Below are positions 38,408 through 53,259 of a DNA stretch of 64,000 nucleotides, piece after piece; within the stretch, counting starts at the first letter, position 1, and the number at the start of each line of letters is the position of its first letter. Source of the DNA: Pachypanchax playfairii (taxonomy: Eukaryota > Chordata > Actinopteri > Cyprinodontiformes > Aplocheilidae); contig SSNP01000193.1 in the NCBI GenBank assembly GCA_006937955.1, positions 186,001-250,000 of the forward strand, in the 5' to 3' direction. Below the pieces are notes generated by a model that made no database searches, was not told the origin of the DNA, and was given only the letters and a program-made list of their open reading frames with translations. The position numbers and the translations under genes are program-made.

Positions 38408-41400
38408 GAGTGGAAAGCCAACATGTGGGCTGAAGCCCAGGCTTTTCCTGAGCGACATTCTCAGTAATGTTCTGTCCTTGTAGAACATTGGGCCGCCTCT
38501 CTTTTATGAGATGTGGTTTTTCCGACTCCACACGGCTTCCAGGAGGCCCAGATGGAACCGCTAACAGCCCCCACCACCGCCATGCAACCACACATGCACA
38601 TACTGTACACACACAAACAGCCCGAAACCCTAATTGCACACACAGTTGCAGGAATGCTTATTCAAGCTATCAGGCGCACACACACAGAGCCACAGAATCA
38701 TCCACCCCAACGGCTCGTCGACGTGGGCTTTATCTGAGTGGCAGATGGCCGTGGATGCAGACGAGTTTTTTTAAGTTCATTACAAAATAAAACTATTTTT
38801 TTTGCCTACTTGATTCTTGTACAGATTGCTGGAAGGGAGGTGATGTTTTTTTGGGGGGGTGTTTGTAGCTGTAGCTGTGGCTGTTTTCCTTGTTTTGTTA
38901 TTTTTTTTTATTGTAACCCTAATGTTGTACATGTGTTCTTACACATGTGGAATTATTGGATGTAATTACATGGATTAGGGTACAGCAGTGTTCGTGTTAG
39001 ACAGGAAACCATTTCCAGTTGCAGGTGGGCCTCTGAAGGTAAAACCTGACATCTCTGTAGTACTTTAGAAGGGTATTTATTGAATTAGAGTCACATTGCA
39101 AAATTTTTGTCATCCTTTTTGAAAATTCTCTTTCTACTGCGTCTCTCTCGCTGCATTTTTTTTTTCTGCTTCTCACTTCGTCAGTTGTGAAGGTCACCAT
39201 TTCTCTTGATCCTCGCCTGTGAAACTTCCATTTTAGGTAGTCAGACTCTGTGCAACAACATTTTTTGGACAAAAAGCCCCCCCTTTCTCTAATCTCCTCC
39301 GTACGGCACACTTGTAACCCCCATTTTCCTTCTGTCCTCCCCGTCCTCCCTCTCCACCCTCCATCACCTTCCCTCTCTCAGAACCTGTTTTCTGTTATCA
39401 CTACTTAATGCCTCACCCTGGGAGACGGACTGGGGAGAGAGCGTTCTCCTGAGGTGGAAATTCTTATGTTCATATGGTTATGATTTGGTGGGGAGGTCAG
39501 GCTCGATTTTTGCTGGAAGGCTTATGGTTGGCTCTGCGCTGGCCGTGCTGGGCTCCAAACACTTCAAAGACAGCCGGTGTACTTAATCAAGGTGAATCTC
39601 ACCCCCGCTGCATGAGCACACACTCTCTCACACACACTCTCTTGTCCTCCCTTGAGCTTTTGTGTCTCTTTTTTCCTTCTCCAACCTCTACCTTTTACCA
39701 AGCTAGAGATAAACCAGTGTGATTCGAGATAAGGAGATCAGTCAGTGAAAGGTAGAGTTTTCATCCAGGAATTAAATTTCAACTATTTGATAATATAATC
39801 AAGTTTTTATTTAACTAAAACTCATAATATAAAGATATTTAAATACATGACTCTGTAATAACCAGGCTTATATCAAGTGGTTACAGAAATCCCGACCCTC
39901 TTAAACTGTCACTTTTCACAGCTTGCAGAATGCACATGCAGTGAGATCCTTATACAAGTCGTGTCCATGCCAAATCCTCCGTCCCTCACTCTGCAATCCT
40001 GAACCCAAGCCTCAAATGAATTCAAGCTGCAGCAGCAAGGTTATGAGCAGGTTACATTGTATGCAGGAATTTGGGAAATAATTCCCTTTATATTGGATTT
40101 GGAAGTCAGTCTGAATTTTGCTGTAGTTTCAGCAAGGCCTCACAGGTTCAAAACTGAGACAAAAATAATAACACTAAAACGATGATATTAAACCAGTTTT
40201 TAGCACATTCGCTTGTTATCGTATGAAGGTAGGGAACAGGTTTTGTAGCCACTTTTTGATTTTAGGATAAATACTAGAAAGCATATTTTTTGGTGGTGGT
40301 GGTGAGGGTGGGGGGCATTCCTGCTTAAAAATATATATATTTTTTTTTTGCAAATCCTGGTCCATAAGACATTAAAGTGAAGGATCATGTTTTTAACTGA
40401 TATTTGATGGTTTTTGTACTTAATTTGACTGCTTTTTTTTCTTAATCTGTTGTTCTTCTTTATTCAGAATTTTTATTTTCTGTTAAAAAAAGATTTATTC
40501 CCTTTTTTGTTCAAATTGGATCAGTCAACCTTTTTATTTCTCTGTTTTTTTTCTCAGTTAATTACTTTAACAGTGTTTTTATTCATGAAAGTTTTGAGAA
40601 GGGCGCTATTAGGACTAGACTAAGTTATATTGTATTGCATCATGTCGTATTTCGTCACCTAATAGTTTTTTCTTGTCATATCGTATTGTAACTTATTATA
40701 AAATTAACTTCTGTGTCCTGAAATAAATGAGATGGTATCTAAATAGTACTTTTACCTGAACATGTTCCCCTTGGATTTCAGATGTGTTCTAAAATCAGGA
40801 ATGGGTATAGTATCATGTAGTATAGTATCATACAGTATACACATTGTTTTACATCATATCATATTATGAATATCAATGTGTTTCAATAAAATAGTGGGAT
40901 AATAACTCAAAGTCAATTTGACCGAATTATTTTTTTATGCAGATCCAATGTGGTCTAAAATTTTGGGAGCTATTCTCAAGAACAGTTTAAAATTGACATT
41001 CTCAATAGTCACATGTAAAATGTAAAATTGTTATTTACAGAGAAACACACAGGTGTGCCAGATGTGTGTTAGTTAATGTCTGTCTAAGACTTGTTTGTTG
41101 TTTTTTTTTAAGTAAATTCTGATTAGGGAGTTTGCATGCTGAGTAGGGCAAAGATTGGAAGTAAAAATAATACGTTTAGCATACATCGTCAGGTCTTGGA
41201 GCTCCCATGGAATCCCATGTGGGGTTTTATCAAACTGCACTCAGCTAAGCTACACACACAGAGACAGTATACGAGCGCCACCTTCTTACCCATTTCCCTC
41301 ACATAGCCTTATGATAAGACTGACTTCAAAGCCATCTAGCCAATCTGGCAGCTTTATCCAAGATGCTGGTTTGATTCCCTGGCTACGTCTCTTCCCATGG

Positions 41401-44400
41401 CCCCCACCACACCCCAACACTTTCCTTCTCTGTCTGAGAAAAGTCCACTTCTCAAGTATAAAAAAAAAAAAGCCACCAATACATTTCGGTTTCTTTCCTC
41501 TAAGTTACACTGACGTGTCATAATTAGATTAAAAAGGAATATTCTGAGTGTATTAATGGGAAGCCCTCTTTCTCTTCATCACTTCTGAACACTGGGCTCC
41601 TTCCTGTCTTCTTCGGTTTCATGCGATAGGCACTGCTCTGATCAGAGTAAGAGATCTCTATTTCTCTCTCTCTGCATTTGCCTTTCTCTTTCTACCGAGC
41701 GTCCCGGGAAACTTTACATAGAAGGTCCTCGCTGCTGCCGGTGCAGCTGGAGCCTCCCAAGAGAAACTCCTGTAGTCATCCCTGCACCCTAATTGAAACT
41801 GAAGATCTGCCAGCCTGTTATTAGGATTTTTTATTTACCTCAGCCAGGCTCTATCCTCTTTACTTTTCAGAAGCCCTGCATTATAATTACCTCCTCAAAC
41901 AGAATCCTTCTTTTTCTGTCAGCACCCCTTGCTGCATGTATCCTTTTCATAAGTTATAATATCCTGTCTTGCCTGTGCTGGGAGGAGGAAATGGCTTCTG
42001 AATTCTGAAGTAGCTTTTCACTGCGTGAGGTTGGGGGGGGGGGTTGTTGTTTCAGAGGGAAATTGTATTTTACTTCAAGGTCAACGACACTAATGACGAT
42101 GTGGGAAGGTGTTGATCTTCTGTAGCACTAGTTTGTCCAGCAGCATCCCGACGTATTGATCCACACAGGAGATTCTAGTCCAGCATCGATTGTCATACTG
42201 AATTGTTTAGGAGTGCTGTGGAAATTACGAGTGTAGTGATTTAGGAATGTTGGCCCTCTGAGATCAGAGAGACAGATGACTGAATGAATGAAGGTTTCAG
42301 TTTGTGCTAAGTGAATATAAGTATGATGTAGATGTCACCCTCCCTGGCTCATAGCCATTAAAACACAGTTAACTATTGTAACAAGAATGGGAGGAGCATC
42401 TATTCCAGGTTAGAGAGGAAGTTTGGCAACTATAAACATGTAACATCTACCCCCAAATAAAACACAAAAATTGCAATAAATACTTTTACATAACAACAAT
42501 GAGCTGATTCACTGGTTAGATACTAAAGTTCATATTTCTCGTAGTTTGTTTTAATACGAAAAAAAAAAAAAAAACTTAACAAATTAAGTAATAACCAATG
42601 CAACACACGATCAATGGGAAAAAAATACAAATCATAGAGATCTAAAAAAAAAAGCAAGTTTTGTTTTAAACTGATTTGTCATTCAACCTAACATCCAACT
42701 GAAGAGCATGTTTCACATGTGAATTTTCACCCTTTCATCAATGAAATGCAGCTCTGAATGCAACCTGTGTTTCTGTATGTTTTCAGTTAATAAGTGCAAC
42801 ACAAGTATACTATACAGTATATACAGTAAATAATATGTAAATAAATCAAACACCTTCCCAATAAGTCCACATTCTGGCTCCTAAAATCTTCTCTGGTTAG
42901 ACAAGTATCACTTTGAGCAAAATCTTAGACTGATATCATGAGTTTATTGGACTTAACTTTACTTTTCCTCTGTCTAGTGTTCTGTATGAGCGATCTGCAT
43001 GACCTGCAGACAAGGTGAAGGGCAAAGATTGGACACTTTTTTTTCATATAATTGATGCTCCTTCACTACCACTTAGTGGCCAGTCTAAAGACCGACACTT
43101 TGGTGGAATCTGGTTAAGAAACAGGGCAAATTAAGTACAATTTAATATCAGAATAATGCTGCCAGTGGTTAAAATACTCTAAAGACACAGAAAATGAAGA
43201 GTATAAAAAGAGACAGGACATTAACATCTCCATTTGCTCCTCCTCAGTATCATTAGACAATATTTTACTTTTAAAAAATGACACATGTAGAGTGAGAAAT
43301 TAAACTTTTTGCTGTTGCTGGTATTAAACATGGTTAGTTATGGGTTGGTGCCCTATGGTGTGAGTGAATGTGTGTCACTTCCCACACAAATGGAAACATT
43401 TAGACACTGAAGTGTGTCCTGAGGTGAGAACTGTAGAAGCTCTCACTCATAAAGTAGCAGGGAGGCAGCTTGTGAAGGAAATGAGCTAGGCAAACTGGTG
43501 GAGGGAGAGGAGTGTGACACACACAGAAGGACCTCACACACACTAGGGCCGACAGAACCACACACTGGTGACTGCTGTAGATGTGCTTTTGCACTGTGTC
43601 TATCGCTGTCTCGTTTTTCACCAATAGTTCCAGCTGTGTTTAACTTCCTCTGTTCCTGTACGCAATTCTGCGGCGTCTCTGGCTAAAAGAACACAGCCTG
43701 CTCTGTGTTGTACCTCCGTCTTGTGCAACAGTGGTTAAAAGGTAAACTGACCCCATCGTGAACCAACGCTGGTACTGAAACACCTGTGGAACTCCACTGC
43801 AGCATACAAGATTTACGTGTTGCAGAAATATAAAAGAAGCTTCAGAGTTAAGATTCAAACTGGGAATTTTGGGCAGCGTTTTGGTCTGGCTTTCACAGTC
43901 TTTCCAAAACAGTCTCTTTTTTTTTTATTATTTGTTGTTTCTGAAAAAATATCCTCATGAACTCTGCATCATTTCTAGAAATGTCTTCATCACAAAAAAT
44001 GACACAGAATACAGCAACTAAACCAAGTTGTATGTGGCACTGCAACAATAATAGACCCAAAAATTAGGAAAGGGGGTACAAAGCTCACGTTAGGCATAAA
44101 CTGTGAACACAACAAGAAGGAGGGGGTGACGATGAAGGTTGTAGGTTAGGTTAGAGATGGTGATCATCATTTTCAAAATATTCCCCTTTGGAATATTTGA
44201 AAGTTTTCCTTTGAGGTTCTGTAAACATGTTTTTTATCTAGGTGCAAGGCCAAAACTGCTGCATGTGTAAAACATCATTCTTAGACAAGCACTGCAGCAC
44301 TTTAGATAGAACTACTGCAACTTGATGCAAAGATCCACCATGTCTTCTCCCGTGTACCCCTCCGTCCTTCTTTGTCTCAATATGATGTGTTGTACTTGAG

Positions 44401-44943
44401 TGTATTTATTAAGCAGATCCACATACCAGTTGTTCCGGCTTTACTTCGCCTGATACAGGAGAAGGTGGACAGAGGGAGTTCGAGGGGGGCTAAGTAGGAG
44501 AAAAGTGAAGTGCAAGTGCAAAGACAAAGCTGTGCACTTCACAAAGAAGGAAACTCCAAAAGTCAAATTCCAACATAGGTCAGCCTGTTTTTAAAAGTAA
44601 TTAGTATTAGCATCCAATTCAGCTTTAAATAATTTTTTATTTGCTTTTATCCTCAACTAGGCCAATATACAATCAGTGCATTAAGTGGTGAGCAAATAGA
44701 ATCAATTCATCCAGTTTTACACAGATGAGTGCAGAAAACGAGGCGTGAAGCAGCTGCTCTCTGTGTTTGGAGAGGCTAATTAGGAGCTCATTACAAAGCT
44801 CCACAGCATGGTGCTACCTTGATTGTTTATTTGAATTTCACTAAGGTGAAGCAGAGTGAGAGAGATATGGCAGTGGAGGGGGCAGAGAAGGGGACTAATA
44901 GTTGTAATAAATGGATAATAAATGGATACCTAACAGGGAGAGG

Positions 44944-44971
44944 CACACACACACACACACACACACACACA
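44944..44971. repeat. (CA)n microsatellite
   Basis: Fourteen CA units. Confidence 0.95.
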
Positions 44972-45372
44972 GCCTTGGTAAATGCCAGCCCTTGGGCTGC
45001 CTGCAAAACAGCTCTTGTAAAAGTGAGGAAAAAAATACACATTTCTACCAGCATATGCTTGGCTCCGATCTCTTAAAGACCATCTTATTAAATTGGTAAG
45101 TGGCTGAGTGCTGGACCACCAAGTGAGCTGTGCTGTCACTGGCACGTTGCTCTCTGCGGGTTGACTGCTGCAGGCTTAGACAGAATATGATACAAGGGTC
45201 ACCAGAAATGACGGTTTAATGTTTGATGATGCATCACTTCCCAGCACTCCCGGTTCAAGTCTGCCAATGGCATTTCTTTGGGATGTTTTAGCTTGGGAAT
45301 TTTGTGTAGAAAAATATAAAGTACAGATCTAAGTTCCCATGCATTTGCCTGCTGTGGTACTGCTTTAAGTAC

Positions 45373-45403
45373 GTGTGTGTGTGTGTGTTTGTGTGTGTGT
45401 GTG
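45373..45403. repeat. (GT)n microsatellite
   Basis: GT run broken once by an extra T pair near 45389. Confidence 0.93.
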
Positions 45404-48400
45404 CTGAGAGATAAAGGCAATAATCAACAAAGGCAACACAAAGGTCTTCTGAAGAGGGAGAATCAATCGACTGCTACAGGTGACTGACCTCAGTGAGCAC
45501 AGACACACCATTTTTAGACATATATGCACCAGTAAACACATGTGATGTACTCTCCTCTGTTTTCTCCAGTATTTGTATAAGTGTGAATTCTGTCATCTTA
45601 AAGATCTAAGGCTCTTTACCAGCTGTTACCTTGGTGCCAGTCAGTGCCTTATTACCTCCCTGGTACACACACTAGCATTCTTATTTACATGTGCACTCTA
45701 AACAACCTTGTTGCAAGGGTTTGTGCACGGTCACTCACACTCCCAGCTGTACATGATGATCTTCCTTCCACATAAACAAAGATAAGCGCAGGAACGCTCA
45801 GCGCAAGGCCCCAAGAGGTACAGAGCTATTACCGGGAGACCACAGTCGCGTGGCTGTGTGTATGTGCATCCAGTCATGCTTATGTTTATGTTGTTAGATG
45901 CTTTTTTTAATTTAGAGCTCCTTAAACAACCCAAAGTTATGTGTATGCCTACTATTTGCCAGTGTTCCAAGCTCTGAGTTAACTTCCTAAAGGGAGACAA
46001 TGGTAGCGTGAGGTGTTAACCTCCTCCCTGATTTCCTGTCAAGGTCTTTGCCACCAGAGCACAGACACTGTGATCAGACACTCAAACCCCAGCAAGTCTC
46101 CGAACAATGTGCCAAAGGGCCTTGACAATTCGACAAAGACTTTGTCAGAGCCAGTGCCTCACGCTAAGAATCCCATCACACCTTTGTCAAGCAGTCAGAC
46201 CTACTTGTGTATGGGGTAGAGCTGTCTACTTCTTGATCCCTGACAAAAATCCAGCCTGTTCAGGTGACACAGTACAAAGCGTTTTCTTACTTTGCCAAGC
46301 TGACAAACCTAATTATGGTGGTAGAATTCCTGGGATCAGTCCCAGATCAAGTCTCCTTAGTACCGTGAGCTGCACACACTGTGTCCCTCAGGGAAGGCAT
46401 ATCTCCAGATTCGACTGATTTCCCAGATTCCCAGGCTTGAACACTAAATGTGTCGCTGAAATTCTTAGAGTTTTACAACGGAGTTAAAACCTTTTCAGCA
46501 AGTATAAAACTGTAAATGTTTGCTCGAGTCTCTCTTATATTAATATCCAGATAGAGATTGTCTTAGAAACCTGTATTCTACTCAAATCAACTTGATTTTA
46601 ACACAGTCTGATTAACATGCTAAAAATAGACTGTTTTAGGAGCTTTTCACCAGCTTCTCTCCCCCTGTGCAATGCTGGAATGAATTCCTCCCCATTATGA
46701 CCACATCACTTGTTTCAGCTCTTTGAAATAAACCCTGTCTTTTTTTTTCTGTTGTTATCTGAATGTCAGCCCAGCCACCTTCTCCCTTTATGGGCATGTT
46801 TTTTGCTAATCTTGCTACTGGCCTGTACGTTTTAAGTCAAAACAGGTGTTGCACGTAGAACACAATCATGTATTAGTGCATGCACTTCTTTGGCTCATAC
46901 TCCTTCAAGGGAATGTTTTCTTTGCAGATGCCTTTCTCTGCCATGGGGCCTATATGGCTTATTTCATCTGAAGCAGAGACTTAAAGAAAGGAAACATTAA
47001 AGTTCTTTTCTCTCTCTCTCTTTAAGGGTGACATTTCATGAGTGACTTGCTAGAGGTTAGATGTTCTTGTTCAAGGCTTGTCAAAGACTAGAAAGCCATA
47101 GAGAATTCATGTGATCACACAAAGCCCATCAAGACGTAAGTCATGTTCAGTGTGAGTCAACTCATCTTTTTTATTCACTCGGCGCATGTTAGCTAGCGGG
47201 TGAGTTCATTTGACTGCCTTTAAATAAAAGTGACGCAAAGTCAAAACAAAACTATGACATGAGATATGAAATTTTTTTGCTTTGGTACCTTTATTTTGCA
47301 TGTTCTTCCATTTTTGTGTTTAAAGATCTTCCATTATTCAGAGATAAGCAGCGCCAAGTTCTGGGTTTTGTCCTGCTCTGCCCTGCAGTATTTTTTGGAA
47401 GCAAAACATTCCCAGATGCTCTTTGACCATTCTTTCTATGAACAAGCCGTTCACTTAAAAAAAAAATTAACCCGTGATTAATTTTGAATCTTTTATCCGT
47501 ATTCAACAGATGTGAGTAAAACAGTGACATGTGCATAAGCAGCCTCATCAAATCATTCAAATAAAAACACACTCCAGTGAAACATAAGCCCAGCCATTCA
47601 TTTGTCCCATGCTGATTTAAACAGAGTTTTATTTTTTTTTACTTTTAAAAAAGAAAGACAGAAAGAAGAGGCAGGTTACATTTGGCCCCGTGTCTGTGTT
47701 TGAGGTTTCCAAGTATGCGTCTGGAGGAAGGATCTGGTGGGACGGAGTATGAGTCGGCTTGGAAGCAGTAGAAACGGATGTCACTCTGGAAATTTATATG
47801 GTGCAGTTCAGGGAGCAATGGCTGTAAATTGACAAGTAATGCTTGTGAGCAGCACCATCCTTCTGTTTTCCTTTCTCTCATCTTTTATCTTTTTTTTTTT
47901 AACTCATTTTTCTTGTCTTCCTGAGCTGTTACTTTCAACATCTGTGCACAAGAGTTGTTGTTACTGGACAAGAGGTATGAAAATGAGTCAGAAAGCTTTA
48001 CGGGGACTGTTTTCTCTCTTTTAACAGACTAGGGAGAGAATGACTTGTATTCCCTGTGTGACATGCAACAGTGACAGACTGATAATGTGAAGTACATCTG
48101 AAGCCCATGTCTTTAGTCTTCAAACAAAAGCAATGTTTTGCTTGGATGAGTTTGACCCTCGAGTATGATGTGAACTGCAAAACTCGAACACCATAAATCT
48201 AAAAAAATGACTGAAAACATTTCTTTTTTTTTAAATCTGTTCAACAAAATTTCCCCGTGGAATTTTTTTTTTAATTTCCTCCAGTCTACACCAGAATGCG
48301 TGTATGTACCTATGTCATGGTTTGACTGAGCGTGTAGAAATATATCTTATGGCAGAACTCTTCTTTAATAATGCATGATCTTTTTTTATTTTATCCTCCT

Positions 48401-49369
48401 GCATCACAAAACCTTTGGAGTGACAGTCACGAGAGTCAATATCCCTGTTCGACTGACTACAGTGGTTCAACTAAAAATGCGGACAAGGTGAAGCCAAAAC
48501 CACAAGATCGCCACACGATGTATTTAGTCAAATTATCATCCCAGACTAGGTTAAAGGTCAGTAATGTGAAACTAAATCCCTCTATGAAGGGCAGAACTTT
48601 CTATTGTTGTTGCTAATCTTAAATTAGTTAATAAAACTACACAAAAAACAAAGAATTTAGATGACCAAGCATGTAACTCATTGCTTCCAGATCATTTTAG
48701 ACTCCAAAGATGAGATAGAATGAAAGAAGGAAACAATAACAGATTAATAATTAATACTCACTGAGCTGTATGTTTTATAACCACGTTGAGCAAGTTTGAG
48801 GATGACCCCAGAACTACAATATGTCAGTGAAAGCGGATAAGACATCACTTGCAATTTCAAATAACTGATCACCACTTTTGTATTTCAGTATAAAAATCAG
48901 GTTAATTCCTTGAATCTCGATTGTTCGGAGGTGATAAATTGTACTCGAGACGCAGGATCACAGCGCGAGCTGGTGCTCTCAGTCTGCATGGGTGCTCCTC
49001 GGCGATGACATCTGCTAGACGGTGCTTTTTTTCCCCCCACCAGCGCTGCCGCTCACCAATTGAGATCAGACAGATGCCAAGACCGCTGTGGCAGCTCTGT
49101 TTTGCTATGGGAAACATGCTGTCACATCTGGGCCTTTCAGAGGGAAAGAGATATGAGGGGAGAGATAATGCAAGACAAAAGTGGATAGAATGATCGAAGT
49201 GCAGAGACATGAACGCGTTTTCACAGATGCTTGCATGTCACAGGCCAGAAACATCAGCTTGGGTGCCATGAGGGTGGTGCCCCTTCAGGGTGACAGCGTG
49301 ATAAGAAAGGCAGAATTAAACTGTAGCACCAGAGCAGCATGCTATGCGTTACTTGCCACCCCTACCTTG

Positions 49370-49780
49370 TCTCTTCCGCTCTCTCCCCCTCTCATTAACC
49401 TCGAGTCTGATTGCCCCCAGGACTCCCTTGTGCTAATTAGAGGGGGAAATATGTCTACGATGCTCCTACACAGTCCCGCACACACCCACACACACGCGCG
49501 CACGCATTTTTTTGCGCCGCTGACAGAAACGCTGCTGTATCTGTAGGTGTGAAAATGAAAGGCTTGTCTGCTATTGTGTTTCATCTGCGTGCCGAACGTG
49601 TTGGCAAGCGTGAGGTTAACCCCAGCAGGTGACGGCTAGCAGCACTGTTGATTCCCCTTTTTACAAAGACAGCCTTCATCTCCGCAGCGCTCACTTTTAT
49701 GATATCACCGTGATAAAATCAAGAAGTGAGCATTTTGTCTCAGCATGACACAATTAGGGATGTGCAGAGTGTGAAACTGC
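49370..49780. promoter_or_regulatory. Candidate conserved non-coding element pair around a CA tract
   Basis: Two non-repetitive pieces (about 49395-49470 with GTGCTAATTAGAGG, and about 49600-49770 with TTTATGATATCACCGTGATA, which has an internal inverted repeat ATCAC/GTGAT) flank a CA/CGCG tract at 49475-49505. Regulatory role inferred only. Confidence 0.28.
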
Positions 49781-49984
49781 GAAGTTCTCTTTTTCATCTT
49801 GTCAGTCACTGACATAAATGAGTATAGCCTACAAGCACAAACAATTTAATGTTTTCTCTTTATCGCAATTTTAAACAGGCTCGAAGAAGTAAAACATGGA
49901 GATAATTAATGTATAAAACAGGGATAAAACTTTGTGACAATGTTAAGCTTCTTTTAACACAGTTTGTCTTATGGGGCTGGATTT

Positions 49985-50085
49985 TGACCTTTTAGTTAAG
50001 GCAATTGCTTTACAGCAAGAAGGTTGTAGGTTCAACACCCTGCTGGGCTCCTTCTACATTGACTTTTTAGATTGTCCCTTTTGTA
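49985..50085 (+). mobile_element. Head of a fish tRNA-headed SINE-like repeat, degraded
   Basis: TTACAGCAAGAAGGTTGTAG followed by GGTTCAACACC (50029-50039), a B-box-like site, then CTGGGCTCCTTCTACATTGA. This is the same head structure seen in reverse at 7600-7661. Matching is imperfect, suggesting an old copy. Confidence 0.5.
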
Positions 50086-50739
50086 GGCAGGGATTTATAA
50101 CAGTCAAAAACAAACACATTGAGGTTGAATCTCAGTATTCTACTTAGTATCTTACTGCTGTCGCACTAGATAGAGTTAAAATTGTGAGAAAATAGTAGAG
50201 TTTATCAGTATGAATTACACTGTATCACTACACTGATTCACATCTTGAAACTGGAAATAATTGTGACTTTAGTGTAAATGTAGTGGGATTATCTTAGTTG
50301 CAATTTTGTCACAAAGTGTCTTAATTATCTTTGGATTTGTTTGCAGTATATCCTAATTTTCTGTGCAACTTTGTCAGACTCAGAATGTGGGATTTTCTTT
50401 TTTGTGTCCAGTTATAGACACCGTTTAGGTCGCCAACCCGTCCTGAAATTGTCTTAGATTTCTCACACTTTTTGATTTCTGAAACTAAACTGAAAAGGCA
50501 TCTAGATAGTTTCCAGATGCCAAAACTGAGACTATTTTGAGAGAAATTTTATCTCACTAAAGTTTCTAAGTCATTCATAATTCTAGCAACATGAGAATAA
50601 GGTCTTGCAACGTACATATGGAAATTAAGAACCCTTGTGAATGTTTCCAGACATTTTGAAGATTTCCTTGTGAATGTCCTTCACAGTTTGTCAACAACAG
50701 TCATCACCGAGTGAGAACCTGCTCTAAGGTTTTTTGGGG

Positions 50740-50915
50740 GGTTCTAAATTAGCCTGTGTGTTTGAATGGTTGTCTGTCTTTATCTGGCCCTTTGATGGAT
50801 TGGTGACCTATCCAAGTTGTGACCCGCCTCTCATCCAATCACCACTAAAGACATGCACAAGCACTCCTGCAACCCTGAACAACTTCAAGGAGGTATAGAA
50901 ATGGGATAGATGGAT
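50740..50915 (+). mobile_element. Tail half of a fish SINE-like repeat
   Basis: The order of landmarks (TCTAAATTAGCC, TTTGAATGGTTGTCTGTC, GGCCCTTTGATGGATTGGTG, GACCCGCCTCTCATCCAATC, CAACCCTGAACAACTTCAAG, then ATAGATGGATA) is that of the 3' half of a common teleost repeat. The left half of it is missing here; see the head piece about 650 bases upstream. Confidence 0.6.
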
Positions 50916-53259
50916 ATTTCTAGTGCCAATTTGGCCCCTCAATTCAGAAGACTTCTGTTATTTTCAGGGAGCAATTTGTGCACATAGATTAGGCACATTT
51001 TCTTCTTTTGTTTTACATATTATTAGGGACAAGCTTGAGCAGACAAACATGTCAAAGAAGCGTTACAGCATATAACCATTTGTAATCTGACTGGACCTGG
51101 GGACAACTAGGAAACAGAGATGGAAAAAGGGGGCATTTAGATAGAGGGAGAAGGAAAGAGGGGGGTTCAAAAAGGAGAGAGTATTTAAGAGCACTTGAGT
51201 GCCAGCATAGATGTAGTCACTTCTCCCAGTGGACAAAACCAGTCCCCTCAGCACTGTGGCATGATTCTTCACTTTAGCAAGCAGCAGCACTCAGTACTCC
51301 TTCAGTTCACTTCTTTTTTTTTTTTTGCTCTTTTTTTCTGTCACTTTTTGCTCCAATGGCTCCATCATTCCCGTTTCATTCACTACAAGGGCCACAAATG
51401 CACACATTCACAGACACACACAATTTGACCCATTTGCTCCTCTGCCATGGGCAGTAAATAATTCCATTGTGAGGACCATTAGTAAGAATCTCAAGGGTTA
51501 AGAGGGGAAATGCACAGGCAGTCAAATGGGCGATTAGACAATAAGAAGATGAAGTGTCTTCTATTGTTTGTTGCCTATTGTCTCACAGAGCTCACATTAG
51601 ATGAGTGGCTAGTTCAAAAACTTAATATCCTTTTATTTGTCTTTTTTCCAAACATCTACATTTATGCACACATGTGATTTGTGTTGCTTCCTCTCATCCA
51701 TGTGGCAGCAGGTTATTCTTCCAAAACCTAATGATCAGCAGACCTGGTTTCCATCACTGTTTAGGAAATGTAAGAGGCAATTATGCAAAGTATGGACTGC
51801 ACAGAGCCAAAACTTGTCTGTCCTCAGTTTGTGTTAATACACTGCTATGAGTGTGTGCATGTGTGCGTTAGAGTGCATGTGTTTCTTTATGAGTGGAGCC
51901 TAAAGCAATGCAGCTTGCCAGTTTAGTTGAGGTCTGCACCTTACATGGCCAGACAGCAATCCTGCCAGTGACATAACCTTTCAAGAATTAGTGTCACCGA
52001 GCCAGAAACCTCACAAAAGAGACCGACTCTGAGCAATAATGCAACTTAACTGTGTGTAGACGTGTGTCAGCGCATGATGCGTGTGTATAAGTGTTTGTTC
52101 ACATGTCTCAGCACATGAGTCCTGTTTGGACTAACTGGTCCTCTGAGTCTTCAGTTCAGCCACTGTCAGAGGAATCCTTGTATTTTTCCACAGGCATGTC
52201 AGAGGATTACACAGTCCTTCTGCTGTTTCTCCAACCTGCCTCCCAACACACACTTGCACACACAGACATGAAAGTGGAGCAACGTAGCTGGAGGTGGGTG
52301 GGTGGGTGGGGGGGACTTGCCTACTCACTCAGCGGGCCGCACAATGTGTCTACAAGCTGTACCAGTGACAAGTGGGGGCTCTGTATATGCATTTGTATCA
52401 GACAATAAGTATTTGCTTAATATACAGTATATGAGTGTCAGCTATTGTAAAAGATTAACTAGTTTTAGCTAAAATATCTTCGATATCTCCTCTTTGTTTT
52501 TTAGGTTTACCCAAATTCAGAACTTTGGTGATTTTTGTTTAGATTCTTAGATCAGATTTCAACCATTTTCTTAAGCAGGATTAAAGAGAACACCAGTCAT
52601 TTTCACAGTTTCTTGTAAATAAGATAGTTATGATTGGTTTAGATAGAAGCATATCCATGTAAAAGAAGAGAATGAAACACTATTTAACAGTCTACCGTAC
52701 ATTTTCAATACTATTCTAGCCTGATGTAGCAGGAAAATAGATTTTGATTAGCCTAACAAGTATAAATGGGTACAGAGTAACAATGTGTTAGAGTTATGTG
52801 CAACATTAATAATTAAAGCACCTGTGCACTTTCGTTAAAGGGAAAATATGGTGTGTATAAATTTTCTCTAATCAATATATAGAGTGTAGCAGTAACATGG
52901 TTCCTAATTACATCCCTATTTGACCACGCACTAACCTCTTCTCCTGCCTTTCTTACCTCTTTCCCTTTTCAAGCTTTGCTTCCATCCCACTTGTCTTCTG
53001 TCAGGTGTTTTGGCCTACACACAGGGCAGCTATACAACCACAATACAAATCAATGAGTTCACATATTAACACACTGCAGACAAGGCATAGACTCCGAGAC
53101 CTCTAACCCAAACACCTCAAACCCTGCAGGTTGATCAATAGTCAGAAGAAAAGCCTTAACAGCTCATCGCACTCTTTCTATCGTTCTCATTCTACACTAA
53201 TCATTTTTTCAATGTTAACGCTCTCACCTTTTTTCCCTCCGTTTTCTGCGGTGGAATAA

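Larger units (their letters stand above)
35235..49984 (+). other. bnc2: bnc2 intron between exons B and C, first part (phase 0)
   Basis: Non-coding. Contents: A/T-rich DNA with no recognisable feature (35940-36650, 40100-41150, 42380-42960), a mixed-composition segment (36690-36975), C/T-rich tracts (38100-38160, 39320-39380), a GA run (38361-38407), CA-rich DNA (38580-38690), CA and GT runs near 44944 and 45373, and mixed segments at 44680-44830 and 49370-49780 that could be conserved. Nothing recognisable in 45600-48900 beyond A/T-rich intron. Confidence 0.8.
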
